Shown: positions 27,146 through 37,137, counted from the stretch's first letter. The stretch is 64,000 nucleotides of DNA from Bacteroidota bacterium (GCA_016715425.1 JADKAC010000002.1:178501-242500); one strand, 5' to 3'. Program-made: numbers and translations. Notes: a model not told the origin generated them from the letters alone.

Positions 27146-29479
27146 TTATCTCACTAAAGTAAAAGCTCCGCTATATGTATAGCCTTTACCTACCAAATCT
27201 GTTAAAGTCATTAAATATACATAAGAGCCCAAAGGCTGTTCATCACCATTTAATTTACCATCCCAACCACGACCTTGAGTTGCTCCCAAAGCGTCGGGGT
27301 CACTTGTAGTATAAAGTATTTCTCCCCAGCGATTGTAAATACTAAATTCAAATTGTGCTACATCACCTCTGCTGAAAGCAGAATAAAAATCATTGAAGCC
27401 ATCACCATTTGGTGAGAATGCATTCGGGAAAACAACTAGTGGTTTATCGGTAACATATACAATAACAGTATCACTTGAAAAACATCCTGCTTCAGAAAGT
27501 ACAGAAAGTACAAATGCTGTAGTTTCATTTGGTGTGGCAAGTGTATTCAAAGAATTAGGATTTGATAGTGGATCTTCCGGCGACCATGAAAAATCACCTC
27601 CGCCAATTCCATTTAAGAATGCTGTCTCACCCAAATAAATAATTGTATCATAACCTGCAAATGCCACAGGCACCGGATCTAATTCAACTAATACCTCTGC
27701 CGTATTAATACATCCGTTTGCATCCGTAGCAGTAACTGTTAACTCACTTGTTTCAAACACCGTAATCACGGCATTAGCAATATTTGGATTATTAATATTA
27801 TCTGAAGGATTCCACACATAACTCACTCCGCCGTTTGCAAATAACTGCACAGGTTCTCCATAACAAACCAAAGTATCAGGCCCTGCCAAAACTGTTGGCA
27901 ATGGATTTACAGTGATTGTAAGATCAGCATCATTCGTACATCCAAAAGGATCAGTAACAATTACAGTATAAATAGTCGTAGTGATTGGATCTGCAGTTGG
28001 GTTTGCAATATTCGGATTGCTTAAAGTAGTTGTTGGTGTCCATACATAAGCAACACCACCTGCGGCAGTAATTGTTATTTCATCACCAATACAAATCTCA
28101 TCATCTCCACTGGTTGTAATTGTTGGTCCGGGAGAAACATCTACCGGCACTTCAATTTCTTTTTCGCAAGTTCCCACCTGCGTATAAACTGTATATACTG
28201 TAGAACCAACAGGAGTTGCAATAGTGGAAGCACTATCCGGATCACTAAGCGTTGCCGGAGGTGACCATTCATATCCCAGACCGCCAGAGGCTGTGAGTGT
28301 TACACTTGTTCCATTACAAATAGTAGTATCAGCAGGTGAGGCTTCTAAAGGAATATCATCATAAATAAATACTACAATAGAATCTGAAAGATCTGCAGAG
28401 CAACCAAATTCAAGAGCCACAATTATAGTTTCACCACCTTCAGTAATTCCATCATCAGAAACTATTATTGGAAAAGAAGCCATAGTTTCTCCGGGTAAAA
28501 AAACAATACTATCCGGAAGAGCAGTATAGTCAACACCGGGTGTTGCAGTTCCGCTAACCACAAAATAAGTAACGAAAGTATCTATTGGTGCAAATGAAAG
28601 ATTTACATTGAAAGAACCGTTTACACATCCTTCAATTAAGTAGGGATAACCTTCAATTTCAGGCTCCACATCTACAACTATTCCGGGGCTTGATAAACTA
28701 CCAGCCTTAATAAAAACGCCGGAATCAAGTGCGCCATCTCCCATATCACTTATCGCTAGTTTCAGATGATATGTTTCGCAAGGAATTACACCGGCAACTG
28801 CTGTTAATACAGTGGTTAAACCATCATATTGAACATAATAATCATCGGAATCATACGGTGAAGTATAACCATCACCATTATCTACATAGTATTCAGAATA
28901 ACTGGTGGAATTAACATTATTGATAGAAACGGCTGTGGTAGTTCCGGGAATTAATGCAATATTTTCTAAGCCTGTAATACCGGGGCCACTTATAAAAAAT
29001 CCGAATACATCATTATAACTGGAACCCACAAATTCAAGATATTCTTCTGAGCCAAACACATATTCAAATTTTATAGAGTCAGAAGTTACAACCATATCAA
29101 ACTCTAAAACACAAGCATCATTGGAAGTAAATCCTGGTACTAAATCTTCAAGATCATCATCGCCGGGTCCTGTTCCTGGTCCGGTAGCACTTCCAGTATT
29201 ATTTGGTCCTTCTATTATTGTTGCTCCTCCAGATGTGAGAACAATTCCTGAATCAATTCCTAAACTGCAATCAATACATGCAAAAGAGCCGGAACCTCCG
29301 GTAAAACATGTAAGCTCGGCTCCACTAATTGTAACTCCTGCGCCTACTAATATTGCGGCAAGTTCTTCTGCAGTGGGTGAATCGTCTGCTTCAATCTGTG
29401 CTTGAAGTTTTAAGCTAAAACCAAAAATTATGATTATAGCGATAACCCTTAAAATACTCTCAGACTTAAATAAGTACAT
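27146..29479 (-). CDS. Secreted T9SS type B cargo with choice-of-anchor L domain (777-residue paralogue)
   Basis: 777 residues: signal peptide (1-27), choice-of-anchor L domain (about 30-260, FEYVFGSEEYLEFVG), Calx-beta-like segment, four Ig/PKD-like segments of about 80 residues with repeated Y-x-W-x-P (YEWSPP, YVWTPT, YVWNPS, FSWSPE), and the type B sorting domain VVFPNAFSPNGDGFND to SGAFTLVR. Compared with the downstream paralogue it has extra Ig/PKD units. First gene of the four-gene operon; a TAAGTTTG box lies about 36 bases upstream. Likely a surface adhesin or matrix protein; the ligand is unknown. Confidence 0.88.
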   Translation of the reverse strand: MYLFKSESILRVIAIIIIFGFSLKLQAQIEADDSPTAEELAAILVGAGVTISGAELTCFTGGSGSFACIDCSLGIDSGIVLTSGGATIIEGPNNTGSATGPGTGPGDDDLEDLVPGFTSNDACVLEFDMVVTSDSIKFEYVFGSEEYLEFVGSSYNDVFGFFISGPGITGLENIALIPGTTTAVSINNVNSTSYSEYYVDNGDGYTSPYDSDDYYVQYDGLTTVLTAVAGVIPCETYHLKLAISDMGDGALDSGVFIKAGSLSSPGIVVDVEPEIEGYPYLIEGCVNGSFNVNLSFAPIDTFVTYFVVSGTATPGVDYTALPDSIVFLPGETMASFPIIVSDDGITEGGETIIVALEFGCSADLSDSIVVFIYDDIPLEASPADTTICNGTSVTLTASGGLGYEWSPPATLSDPDSASTIATPVGSTVYTVYTQVGTCEKEIEVPVDVSPGPTITTSGDDEICIGDEITITAAGGVAYVWTPTTTLSNPNIANPTADPITTTIYTVIVTDPFGCTNDADLTITVNPLPTVLAGPDTLVCYGEPVQLFANGGVSYVWNPSDNINNPNIANAVITVFETSELTVTATDANGCINTAEVLVELDPVPVAFAGYDTIIYLGETAFLNGIGGGDFSWSPEDPLSNPNSLNTLATPNETTAFVLSVLSEAGCFSSDTVIVYVTDKPLVVFPNAFSPNGDGFNDFYSAFSRGDVAQFEFSIYNRWGEILYTTSDPDALGATQGRGWDGKLNGDEQPLGSYVYLMTLTDLVGKGYTYSGAFTLVR

Positions 29480-29514
29480 GAAACTTCTCTATTTAATATT
29501 TTTTAATTGAATTT

Positions 29515-29522
29515 CAAACTTA
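29515..29522 (-). promoter_or_regulatory. -7 box of the T9SS cargo-PorP-OmpA operon
   Basis: TAAGTTTG on the minus strand fits TAnnTTTG and lies 35 bases before the first ATG of the operon at 29479. No -33 TTG is seen at standard spacing. Confidence 0.45.
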
Positions 29523-29610
29523 CAAAAATTTAAGAAGAAAGGACTGTATTGCAATGCTTTGCTAAAGCCTTTATGACTTAAATATTACTGCTGCTGTAAA
29601 TAGCAGCCTA

Positions 29611-30906
29611 TTAAACAGTTGCTTTTTTATTTCTATAGTATAAAACCCACATAAATGCTAATCCGAAAAAAATAAATGCTACAGAAATAAATTCTGCTTG
29701 AGTTGCTCTAATACCCATAAACTCCATCACATTATTTACCCGAATTTTTTCAATAAAAAATCTTTCTACGCCGGTCATCACAACATAAAATGCCAATATC
29801 AAACCCGGTGTTGTCCATCGGCTGCGCAAAAACATCAGCAATAAGAAAATAGCAACCGCCATTATGGTTTCATACATCGGTGTTGGAAAAACGGCAATCG
29901 GCAACATCGCACACCATTCACCTTCACAACCTTCGATAGGAATTCCATCCTCATTTACATTGTGCGCATAATTTTGAGCTACAGTCCATCGGGGTAAAAA
30001 TCCGGGAGCTTTAAATGATTTTGAAGGAACCTGACCTATGTTTTCAAATTCATATAAGAAATAATTTTTGTGGGAGTCTAATACAGAATCAAATTCACCT
30101 GCCGCCGCAACTTTTATTGAACCATCCGGATTTGAAATATAAGCGCTATTATAAATTCCCCAATCACCATCGCCGGCAGTTTGACAACCAATTCTGCCGA
30201 TACCATAAGCAAGAATTATTGCGGGTGCAATTGCATCACCAAGATGTAATACATTTATTTTTTTTCGTACTGCATAATAAATTACAGAAGCTGCACCAAG
30301 TATTAATCCTCCATAAATTGTAAGTCCGCTGAAAAAATTTCCCATCGGGTCTTTAATAAATTGTTCCCAACCACCGGGTTCTTCAAAGTTTGAAAATATT
30401 TTAGCTCCAAGTATTCCACTTACTGCTGCAATTATAGTGATGTCGCCAACTCGCTGATGCGGATATACATCCACTATTTTTTGTTCGGGTTTTGGCAGTT
30501 GTTGTTTTTTCTGTTCGTAATATTTTAAATATCCCAACAGCCCTGCGCCTATAATTCCACCGATAATATTTCCCGAACCGGAAAACATAAATGCTTGGGG
30601 ATTATCTACGAAAGTATTGTAATCTAAAACAACCGCACCCAATTTATATCCCAATATAAAACCCAGAATTACATTCCACGCAATATCCATTGTTTTGGGT
30701 GGCTCGCCAACAGTAATTTTTACTTTTTGAGGTTTTAATAATCCCAATTTTTCTTTGCGTTGCAATTCACGGGTTAATACATAAGCAGCAACTAAAAATG
30801 CCATTGCTACAAAAAATCCAAAAGAAAAAATCGGCAACTTTAAATGTGTGCCGAATAAATAATTTATTAATTCTGAAATGGTGGCAAACGCTCTGAGAAG
30901 AATCAT
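29611..30906 (-). CDS. lgt: Prolipoprotein diacylglyceryl transferase
   Basis: 431 residues, longer than the roughly 290 of enterobacterial Lgt but of the large form found in this phylum. Lgt moves diacylglycerol from phosphatidylglycerol to the lipobox cysteine of prolipoproteins in the inner membrane. Multiple membrane segments are visible, with the block YGIGRIGCQTAGDGDWGIYN (the arginine of the Lgt signature) and a C-terminal GVERFFIEKIRVN. The usual GxFxNxE of the signature is replaced by GCQTAGDGD. The ATG overlaps the mtaB TGA by 4 bases, so translation is coupled. Confidence 0.88.
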   Translation of the reverse strand: MILLRAFATISELINYLFGTHLKLPIFSFGFFVAMAFLVAAYVLTRELQRKEKLGLLKPQKVKITVGEPPKTMDIAWNVILGFILGYKLGAVVLDYNTFVDNPQAFMFSGSGNIIGGIIGAGLLGYLKYYEQKKQQLPKPEQKIVDVYPHQRVGDITIIAAVSGILGAKIFSNFEEPGGWEQFIKDPMGNFFSGLTIYGGLILGAASVIYYAVRKKINVLHLGDAIAPAIILAYGIGRIGCQTAGDGDWGIYNSAYISNPDGSIKVAAAGEFDSVLDSHKNYFLYEFENIGQVPSKSFKAPGFLPRWTVAQNYAHNVNEDGIPIEGCEGEWCAMLPIAVFPTPMYETIMAVAIFLLLMFLRSRWTTPGLILAFYVVMTGVERFFIEKIRVNNVMEFMGIRATQAEFISVAFIFFGLAFMWVLYYRNKKATV

Positions 30907-32267
30907 GCAGTATATAATTTATTTTTCTGAATTGTTGTAGTGTGATTTAAATTTTCGGGAAGTGGATTACACCACATATCGCCATCGGAATCTATTTGTA
31001 ATAATTCTGCTTGGCAAACTTCATTCACCAACATCGGATCGTATTGTGTTTTCACCCGAATATAATTATCTGTAAAACCAAACATGATATCGCCATTTGA
31101 TTCGGCTTCAAACAATACTGATCTTGTGGTTCCAACAAATTGCTCATAAAAATATCTGCGCTTTTTTATACTCAGATTTATTAATTGTTGCGTGCGCTCA
31201 TCTCTTACTTTTTTGGGCACAATTCCATCCATAGTAATTGCAGCAGTATTTGGTCTTTCCGAATAAGTAAACACATGTAAATAGGATATATCGAGCTTGT
31301 TTAAAAAATTATATGTTTCTAAAAACTCCGCATCTGTTTCCCCCGGAAAACCGGTTATTACATCCACACCAATACAGCAATCCGGCATCAGAGATTTAAT
31401 TGTATCTAACCGCTCTTCATATAAATTGCTGAGGTAACGGCGACGCATTCTTTTTAAAATTGTATCGCTTCCCGATTGCAATGGAATATGAAAATGCGGA
31501 ACAAACTTTTTTGAATTTGCAACGCAAGTAATAATTTCTTTTTGCAACAGATTAGGTTCAATGGAAGATATTCTAAATCGCTCGATGCCCTCCACTTTTT
31601 CAAGAGCTTGTACTAACTGATAAAAATTTTCTCTATCGTTTTTTTCAACACCATCAACCTTTCCGAAGTCGCCGATATTTACTCCTGTTAACACCACTTC
31701 TTTCACACCCGAAACAGCAATTTCATTTGCAGCATTTATTATGTGTGCAATGGTATCACTTCTGCTTTTACCTCTTGCAAGTGGAATAGTACAGAAGGCA
31801 CAAGTGTAATCGCAACCATCCTGTACTTTTAAAAATGTGCGGGTGCGATCGCCAATAGAATATGCAGATTTGAATGCGGTAACCGCATCAATATCTGTTG
31901 CAATTGCTTTTCCTTTTTCACGCTTTGTAATATCCTGAAGATGTGCTACCAGATTAAATTTTTCTGCCGCTCCCAACACGATATCTACTCCGGGAATATT
32001 TGCTATTTCTTCCGGTTTCAATTGCGCATAGCAACCGATAACAACTATAAATGCATTGGGTGAAAACTTTAATGCCTGCTTCACAATTTTCCGACATTTA
32101 TTATCCGCATTCTCGGTAACCGAACATGTATTAATTACATACACATCCGCACCATTTTGAAACGGCACAGTATCAAAACCCGACTCCTGCATCTGTCTGT
32201 TTATGGCAGAAGATTCAGAGTAATTGAGTTTACAACCTAATGTATAAAATGCTACTGATTTCGACAT
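30903..32267 (-). CDS. mtaB: tRNA (N6-L-threonylcarbamoyladenosine37-C2)-methylthiotransferase
   Basis: 454 residues. MtaB converts t6A37 to ms2t6A37 in ANN-decoding tRNAs with two 4Fe-4S clusters. Order: UPF0004 domain with cluster ligands C12, C48 and C79, radical-SAM domain with C152, C156 and C159 (CDYTCAFC), then a TRAM-like C-terminus. LGCKLNYSES and HIPLQSGSDTILKRMRRRY are family signatures that separate it from MiaB. It is divergent from the cyclase gene, overlaps lgt by 4 bases, and has a TAACTTTG box just upstream. Confidence 0.93.
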   Translation of the reverse strand: MSKSVAFYTLGCKLNYSESSAINRQMQESGFDTVPFQNGADVYVINTCSVTENADNKCRKIVKQALKFSPNAFIVVIGCYAQLKPEEIANIPGVDIVLGAAEKFNLVAHLQDITKREKGKAIATDIDAVTAFKSAYSIGDRTRTFLKVQDGCDYTCAFCTIPLARGKSRSDTIAHIINAANEIAVSGVKEVVLTGVNIGDFGKVDGVEKNDRENFYQLVQALEKVEGIERFRISSIEPNLLQKEIITCVANSKKFVPHFHIPLQSGSDTILKRMRRRYLSNLYEERLDTIKSLMPDCCIGVDVITGFPGETDAEFLETYNFLNKLDISYLHVFTYSERPNTAAITMDGIVPKKVRDERTQQLINLSIKKRRYFYEQFVGTTRSVLFEAESNGDIMFGFTDNYIRVKTQYDPMLVNEVCQAELLQIDSDGDMWCNPLPENLNHTTTIQKNKLYTA

Positions 32268-32275
32268 GTGAACGG

Positions 32276-32283
32276 CAAAGTTA
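32276..32283 (-). promoter_or_regulatory. -7 box of mtaB-lgt
   Basis: TAACTTTG on the minus strand ends 8 bases before the mtaB ATG. A TTTG begins 19 bases further upstream, the expected -33 position. The transcript would have almost no leader. Confidence 0.55.
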
Positions 32284-32320
32284 CCAAATTACAAAGAGCA
32301 AACAGGCCGCAACACTTCGC

Positions 32321-32328
32321 TATATTTG
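32321..32328 (+). promoter_or_regulatory. -7 box of the cyclase-family gene
   Basis: TATATTTG fits TAnnTTTG and ends only 4 bases before ATG 32333, which predicts a leaderless mRNA. No clear -33 element is visible. Confidence 0.45.
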
Positions 32329-32332
32329 CCAC

Positions 32333-33091
32333 ATGGAATTTCTGTTTAAAGGTTATCGTTTCGACATGGAACATCCATTAGATATTTCTACGCCGTTACA
32401 CACTGATAAAAATCAGATTAATTGCTACTATGCGCCACCATTTAATGCGACACCGGTTGTAATGGGAAATTTTATCGGCGATATTAATCAAGGTGGTTCG
32501 GTGAATTATAAAAATGTAGAATTAAATCCGCATGGCAATGGAACACATACCGAGTGTGTAGCACATATTTCAAATTTAAATATCACTATTAATAAAGCAT
32601 TAATTCAATTTCATTTTCTTGCATTATTAATTAGTGTGCATCCTGAAATTGCTAAAAACGGTGATAGTATTATTTCGGCAACAAGTGTAATAGATAAAAT
32701 AAAAATTATCCCCGAAGCATTAATAGTTAGAACATTGCCAAACAAAAAAGATAAATTGCAAAAACAATATTCAGGAACAAATCCAACTTACTTTGAACCG
32801 GCATTATTTCAATGGGCAGCAGAAAATAATATTCAACATTTTCTAACTGATCTTCCTTCCATAGATCGTGAAGATGATGGCGGTAAATTACTTGCACATC
32901 GTGCATTTTTTCAATATCCCGAAGCACCCAGACTACACAGCACTATTACAGAATTAATTTATGTACCCAACAAAATTCCCGATGGATTATATTTATTAAA
33001 TCTGCAAATAGCATCCTTCGAACTGGATGCCGCACCTTCTAAACCGGTGTTGTATAAATTGATTGATGAAAAAGAAATGGGGAGGATGTAA
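32333..33091 (+). CDS. Cyclase family metal-dependent hydrolase (kynurenine formamidase-like)
   Basis: 252 residues from ATG 32333; an open frame reaches back to 32240 but would overlap mtaB and its promoter. The metal-binding signature HGNGTHTECVAH (H-x-G-T-H-x(5)-H type) is intact, as in the KynB/cyclase superfamily, whose members hydrolyse N-formylkynurenine or related amides. The rest is divergent (LIVRTLPNK, FLTDLPSIDREDDGGKL), so substrate assignment is not safe. No kynurenine-pathway gene is adjacent. The stop TAA abuts the ATG of the glycosyltransferase. Confidence 0.75.
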   Translation: MEFLFKGYRFDMEHPLDISTPLHTDKNQINCYYAPPFNATPVVMGNFIGDINQGGSVNYKNVELNPHGNGTHTECVAHISNLNITINKALIQFHFLALLISVHPEIAKNGDSIISATSVIDKIKIIPEALIVRTLPNKKDKLQKQYSGTNPTYFEPALFQWAAENNIQHFLTDLPSIDREDDGGKLLAHRAFFQYPEAPRLHSTITELIYVPNKIPDGLYLLNLQIASFELDAAPSKPVLYKLIDEKEMGRM

Positions 33092-34156
33092 ATGATGGAT
33101 AATAAACAAAAAAAAGTATTGTTTTTTTATCCCAAGCTTTTCACTTTCATACAAATTGATAAAGAGATTTTAGAAAAACAGTTCGATGTTAAATCATTTG
33201 AATTTGGTCCCTCTTCAAAAATATTTACACCTATTTCTTTTATCAAACAATTTTTCTTTTTAGTCTGGCAAATTCGAAATACCAAAGTGATTGTTTGCGA
33301 TTTTGCGGGATATGTGTCCTTTCTTCCTACACTCTTCGGAAAAATATTTAGTGTACCGACCTTGATGATTTTATGCGGTACAGAATGCTATTCATTTCCA
33401 AGTATTCACTATGGAAATTTTAATAAAAAACTCTTAGGACTTTTCACGAGTTGGTCATATAAAATGGCAACACATTTAGCACCTGTGCATAAAAGTATGG
33501 TGTTGAGTAATTACACTTATGACGATAAAGATTTTCCAAAACAAGGCTACAGATATTTTTGCCCATTTGCCAATCAACCATTCACAGAATTGAATTACGG
33601 ATTTAATGCCGAACGATTTTACTATACTGGAATTAATCGTAATCCCAATTCATTTTTAACAGTTGTAAGCAATTCAGAAGGTTCTACTTTTTACAGAAAA
33701 GGATTGGATTTAATTATTGAAGCAGCAAAACAATTACCCGAATTTTCTTTTACCATTATTGGTAGAGGTGAGAAATTAAATGCTATTGAAAAATCTTCCA
33801 ACATCACTATTCATCCATGGATACCAAATGAAGAATTAAAAAATTATTACAGTGCACATGAATTTTATTTACAGATTTCAATGATTGAAGGATTTCCAAA
33901 TACACTTGGTGAAGCTATGTTATGTGGATGCATTCCAATCGGCTCAGATGCAGCCTCTATTCCTGAAATAATTGGTGATTGTGGATTCATTTTAAAGAAA
34001 AAAAACAGTGCAATGTTCACTCAACTTTTAAGAGAAGCTTCAATATGTAATAAGCAAAACCTCTCACAATGTTCAATGGAAAGAATAAAACAGAATTGGC
34101 CTTCTGATAGAAGAGCAAAGGAGTTAATACAAATAGTTTCCGGATCAATTAAATAA
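33092..34156 (+). CDS. Glycosyltransferase, GT-B fold, group 1 (GT4-like)
   Basis: 354 residues. The C-terminal half has the GT4 layout: FTIIGRGEKL, ITIHPWIPNEELKNYYSAHEF, then QISMIEGFPNTLGEAMLCGCIPIGSDAASIPEI, with the E-x7-E nucleotide-sugar motif read as EGFPNTLGE. The N-terminal half is hydrophobic and may sit at the membrane. It probably adds a sugar during surface polysaccharide or glycoprotein synthesis; donor and acceptor are unknown. The ATG follows the cyclase stop without a gap, preceded by a GGGGAGG-type ribosome site. Confidence 0.85.
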   Translation: MMDNKQKKVLFFYPKLFTFIQIDKEILEKQFDVKSFEFGPSSKIFTPISFIKQFFFLVWQIRNTKVIVCDFAGYVSFLPTLFGKIFSVPTLMILCGTECYSFPSIHYGNFNKKLLGLFTSWSYKMATHLAPVHKSMVLSNYTYDDKDFPKQGYRYFCPFANQPFTELNYGFNAERFYYTGINRNPNSFLTVVSNSEGSTFYRKGLDLIIEAAKQLPEFSFTIIGRGEKLNAIEKSSNITIHPWIPNEELKNYYSAHEFYLQISMIEGFPNTLGEAMLCGCIPIGSDAASIPEIIGDCGFILKKKNSAMFTQLLREASICNKQNLSQCSMERIKQNWPSDRRAKELIQIVSGSIK

Positions 34157-34167
34157 TTGATTCAAAT

Positions 34168-35640
34168 TTATTTTTGTACAATTATTTTTTTATTGTAAAA
34201 CTGATCTTCATGTTGAATAGATAACAGATAAATACCATCTGCCAAATTTTGAACATTAATTCCTTCTTTTAAATTAGAAACTTCATTTTTTGAATAAACA
34301 ATTCTCCCTGTTACATCATAGAGTATATATGAATAAGGCAATGCATTTTCATCATTTAATTCTAAGTAAATGTTATCACTCGTTGGGTTTGGATACACAT
34401 TCAAAAAATCCAGTGTACCTGGCTCTTCCAATCCCTTAGTTCCATGCTGATAATCAATTCCAAAAATTATTTCTTTTCTGTTCACATTTGTCTTTTTCAC
34501 TAACTTATTTGCCGAAAAATTTTGCAAAGCAAATAAATTGGACCATGACTCTTCTGCCCCATCAAAACGTTCGTATAAAAATGCATCGCTTTCATTATAC
34601 TCATTAACTACACCATTGCTAAAAGAATATTTATAAATCAAACCATACTTAACATCTGTTAAATCATCAGCACTAAATACCCCATAATAATAGGGTGTAT
34701 AAGCTTCATCAAGGCCATCAGTATTGTAAGGATAATCATCAACACGATATACATGAACTCCATGTGGATTATTCGCAATCTTCAATATGCTAAGCTTATC
34801 ACCACCCAGTGAATTTAATGTAAGACTCAAACCAGTCCAGGAATCTGTATAAACATAAATACTTTCATTTCCTATAGGTGCACCTGATGTTATTCTATCC
34901 ATATCGCCATATAATGTTCCATCATTTCCAGTACTTGATTGATCAATTAAACTCAAATCAGAATAGGATTCATCTACAATCCAATAACCAATTAATCCGG
35001 ATTCAACTCCGCTTAATTTCTTACACATATTGGTTTGAATTTCGGATTCTGTTCTACTTATATCCCATAACCGAACTTCATCTATTTCTCCAATAAAATT
35101 ATGCGTATCAAATGGTGTTGTTTGTCTGCCAATTGCAGCATGATTACTATTATGTATTAATGAGCTCGCAGAACCGTCACCATCAGAATATGTTGTTGGT
35201 TGTTCAACACCATTGAAGTAAAAACCAACATCAGATGCTGAATTTGCAACTACAGCAATGTGGGTCCACTCATTAGTTAACACTACAGTTGTTGTCATTC
35301 TGCCATTTCTGGAAGTTTCTCCTGCACCTGAACCTGTTCCAATTTCAAATATCAATTTCCCCGCATTATCAAATCTTATATAAAATCCATAGTAACTTCC
35401 TGAGCTATTATTATCGGATGCAAATACCGCTGAATATGGTGATTCATAATCTGCAGGATTCACCCAAGCTTCAAATGTTAGTGGAAAAGCTAAATCATTA
35501 TATACATCATCCAAATCCGCATAATTTCCAGTGGATCCATCAAACGATAATGCGATGCCACTGCCTACATAATTGGATTGTGAAAGGAGTTGAGTAAATG
35601 GTAAAATCAAAAATAAAATTGCAGTAAAAAAGAATTTCAT
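34168..35640 (-). CDS. Secreted LamG-domain protein with type A T9SS sorting domain
   Basis: 490 residues from ATG 35640 (MKFFFTAILF), preferred over 35661 because it opens directly with the signal peptide. A laminin-G/concanavalin-like domain (about 25-225) has LTFEAWVNPADYESP, AGKLIFEIG and FIGEIDEVRLWDISRTESEI. A middle region of unknown type follows. The C-terminus NVYPNPTSDNIYLEL to NKKIIVQK is the type A sorting domain used for T9SS export and cell-surface attachment. It lies 36 bases after the flippase on the same strand. Probably a carbohydrate- or matrix-binding surface protein. Confidence 0.85.
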   Translation of the reverse strand: MKFFFTAILFLILPFTQLLSQSNYVGSGIALSFDGSTGNYADLDDVYNDLAFPLTFEAWVNPADYESPYSAVFASDNNSSGSYYGFYIRFDNAGKLIFEIGTGSGAGETSRNGRMTTTVVLTNEWTHIAVVANSASDVGFYFNGVEQPTTYSDGDGSASSLIHNSNHAAIGRQTTPFDTHNFIGEIDEVRLWDISRTESEIQTNMCKKLSGVESGLIGYWIVDESYSDLSLIDQSSTGNDGTLYGDMDRITSGAPIGNESIYVYTDSWTGLSLTLNSLGGDKLSILKIANNPHGVHVYRVDDYPYNTDGLDEAYTPYYYGVFSADDLTDVKYGLIYKYSFSNGVVNEYNESDAFLYERFDGAEESWSNLFALQNFSANKLVKKTNVNRKEIIFGIDYQHGTKGLEEPGTLDFLNVYPNPTSDNIYLELNDENALPYSYILYDVTGRIVYSKNEVSNLKEGINVQNLADGIYLLSIQHEDQFYNKKIIVQK

Positions 35641-35676
35641 AATTATAGGTTTAGAATTCAAAAGTAATTCATTTCC

Positions 35677-37116
35677 CTATTTCCCCAAAAACAAAGTTTT
35701 CACTCTCGGTAATTCTTTTCTAAAGATCACTAATGTAACAATGCCTACTGCCAGCAATTGAATTGCGCCATTAAAATAATAAGAAGCATTATTGTTTAGA
35801 AAAAATAAAAGCACAATCAATAATGTATAACCTAAAGGCAAAACAATCATCTTATACGGATTGAATTTAAATTGAAAAATACTTCGGCATTCCATCCAGA
35901 ATAATAAGACTTGAATTGGTTTTATTAATGCATAGCTCCACACTGCTCCCCAGATGTCGAATTGTTTTATAAGAATAATTGCAAGTACAATTTGCAGAAT
36001 GGACGAAAAGAGTAATACTCGTGGAAGCGCAATTGTTTTTTTATAAAATATAGCAGAGTTATAAAATGCATTATACAAAGGCCGGAAAACAAAACTGATG
36101 CACAGCACCGGCAGATATTGAAATATGGCGTAGTAACTTTCATTCTTCACCAACAACTGAACTACAAGTGGTAACAATAAAATACTGAGTGCAATCATCA
36201 CTACACTCAGCATTGTAAATACATTATGATATCTGTTTTCTTCCAGCGAACTTTTGCGCATACCGGTTGCAGACCACATATCATAAATCTTTGGATTAAA
36301 TGTTTGCGCTAAACTTGTTTGTGTTATTTCTATCAGCAACACACACTTCAAAGCAAAATCATAAATACCTACATCCGTCAGCGTTGCTAAATCATTCAGT
36401 ATATAATTATTGATATATGCCAACACCCAGGTGAGCACATAAAAACCTGCAACAGGAATACAAAAGCGATGTAATCCTTTCAGCATTGAAGTATCGAAAT
36501 GCAAACCATATTCACGAATAAAAAATATACCTGCAAGTAAAAAGATAAGTGCGCCAGAAAGCAGTCTTCCCCACATCGGACCAATAATAGAATCCGGAAA
36601 TAATAATAATCCGCCAATGCATAATACCAGTGTTACAACAAAATTGAAAATGTTGAAATATAAATGTCGTTTGGGTTTATCTCTGTAAAATAAAAAATTG
36701 ATATAAGTGCGAAATAAGGAATTGAAAACACCGGTTAATACAGCCATAAAACCAAAAGGGAAAAATGGTAATTCACCTTTAAAAATACTATCGAAAATAA
36801 ATGCACCCGACACCAAAAAAACAATTGTAAGTCCGGCACCAATCACCATTAATGCACCTACAACACTTCCTATAAATTTCTTCAGTTGCTCCTGATCTTT
36901 TTTGTATTCATAATGATGAATGCCCACATAATTATCCAAACCGTAATTGGCGAGGTACTGTACCAATAAAGTGAATGCGATATATAAAGCGAGTTCACCA
37001 TATAAACCCGGTTGCAAATAGGTGGTGTAAGGAAATAATAAAACCACGCTGGTGAGCAGTGGCATCATATTGCCGATGGTGAAAATAAAAGATGATTTGA
37101 TTATTTTTTTCAGCAA
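35677..37116 (-). CDS. Polysaccharide flippase (MOP/oligosaccharide flippase family)
   Basis: About 479 residues from a TTG at 37116 (LLKKIIKSSFIFTIGN), with about 12-14 membrane helices of the MATE/MOP fold. The frame is open back to 37206, but that part runs through the ssb terminator, and a TACATTTG box at 37138-37145 lies just before the TTG, so the shorter form is favoured; an ATG at 37068 is the alternative. Flippases of this family move lipid-linked glycans across the inner membrane. With the glycosyltransferase and FkbM gene nearby this suggests surface glycan assembly. Confidence 0.8.
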   Translation of the reverse strand: MLKKIIKSSFIFTIGNMMPLLTSVVLLFPYTTYLQPGLYGELALYIAFTLLVQYLANYGLDNYVGIHHYEYKKDQEQLKKFIGSVVGALMVIGAGLTIVFLVSGAFIFDSIFKGELPFFPFGFMAVLTGVFNSLFRTYINFLFYRDKPKRHLYFNIFNFVVTLVLCIGGLLLFPDSIIGPMWGRLLSGALIFLLAGIFFIREYGLHFDTSMLKGLHRFCIPVAGFYVLTWVLAYINNYILNDLATLTDVGIYDFALKCVLLIEITQTSLAQTFNPKIYDMWSATGMRKSSLEENRYHNVFTMLSVVMIALSILLLPLVVQLLVKNESYYAIFQYLPVLCISFVFRPLYNAFYNSAIFYKKTIALPRVLLFSSILQIVLAIILIKQFDIWGAVWSYALIKPIQVLLFWMECRSIFQFKFNPYKMIVLPLGYTLLIVLLFFLNNNASYYFNGAIQLLAVGIVTLVIFRKELPRVKTLFLGK

Positions 37117-37137
37117 TGCAATCGTTTTGGATGCCTG

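Noticed and set aside
29575..29605. Terminator after lgt (GCTGC/GCAGC inverted pair)
   Set aside because: Only five base pairs and no T-run on the minus strand.
32240..32332. Longer N-terminus for the cyclase-family protein
   Set aside because: It would overlap mtaB and its promoter, and the added residues show no family similarity.
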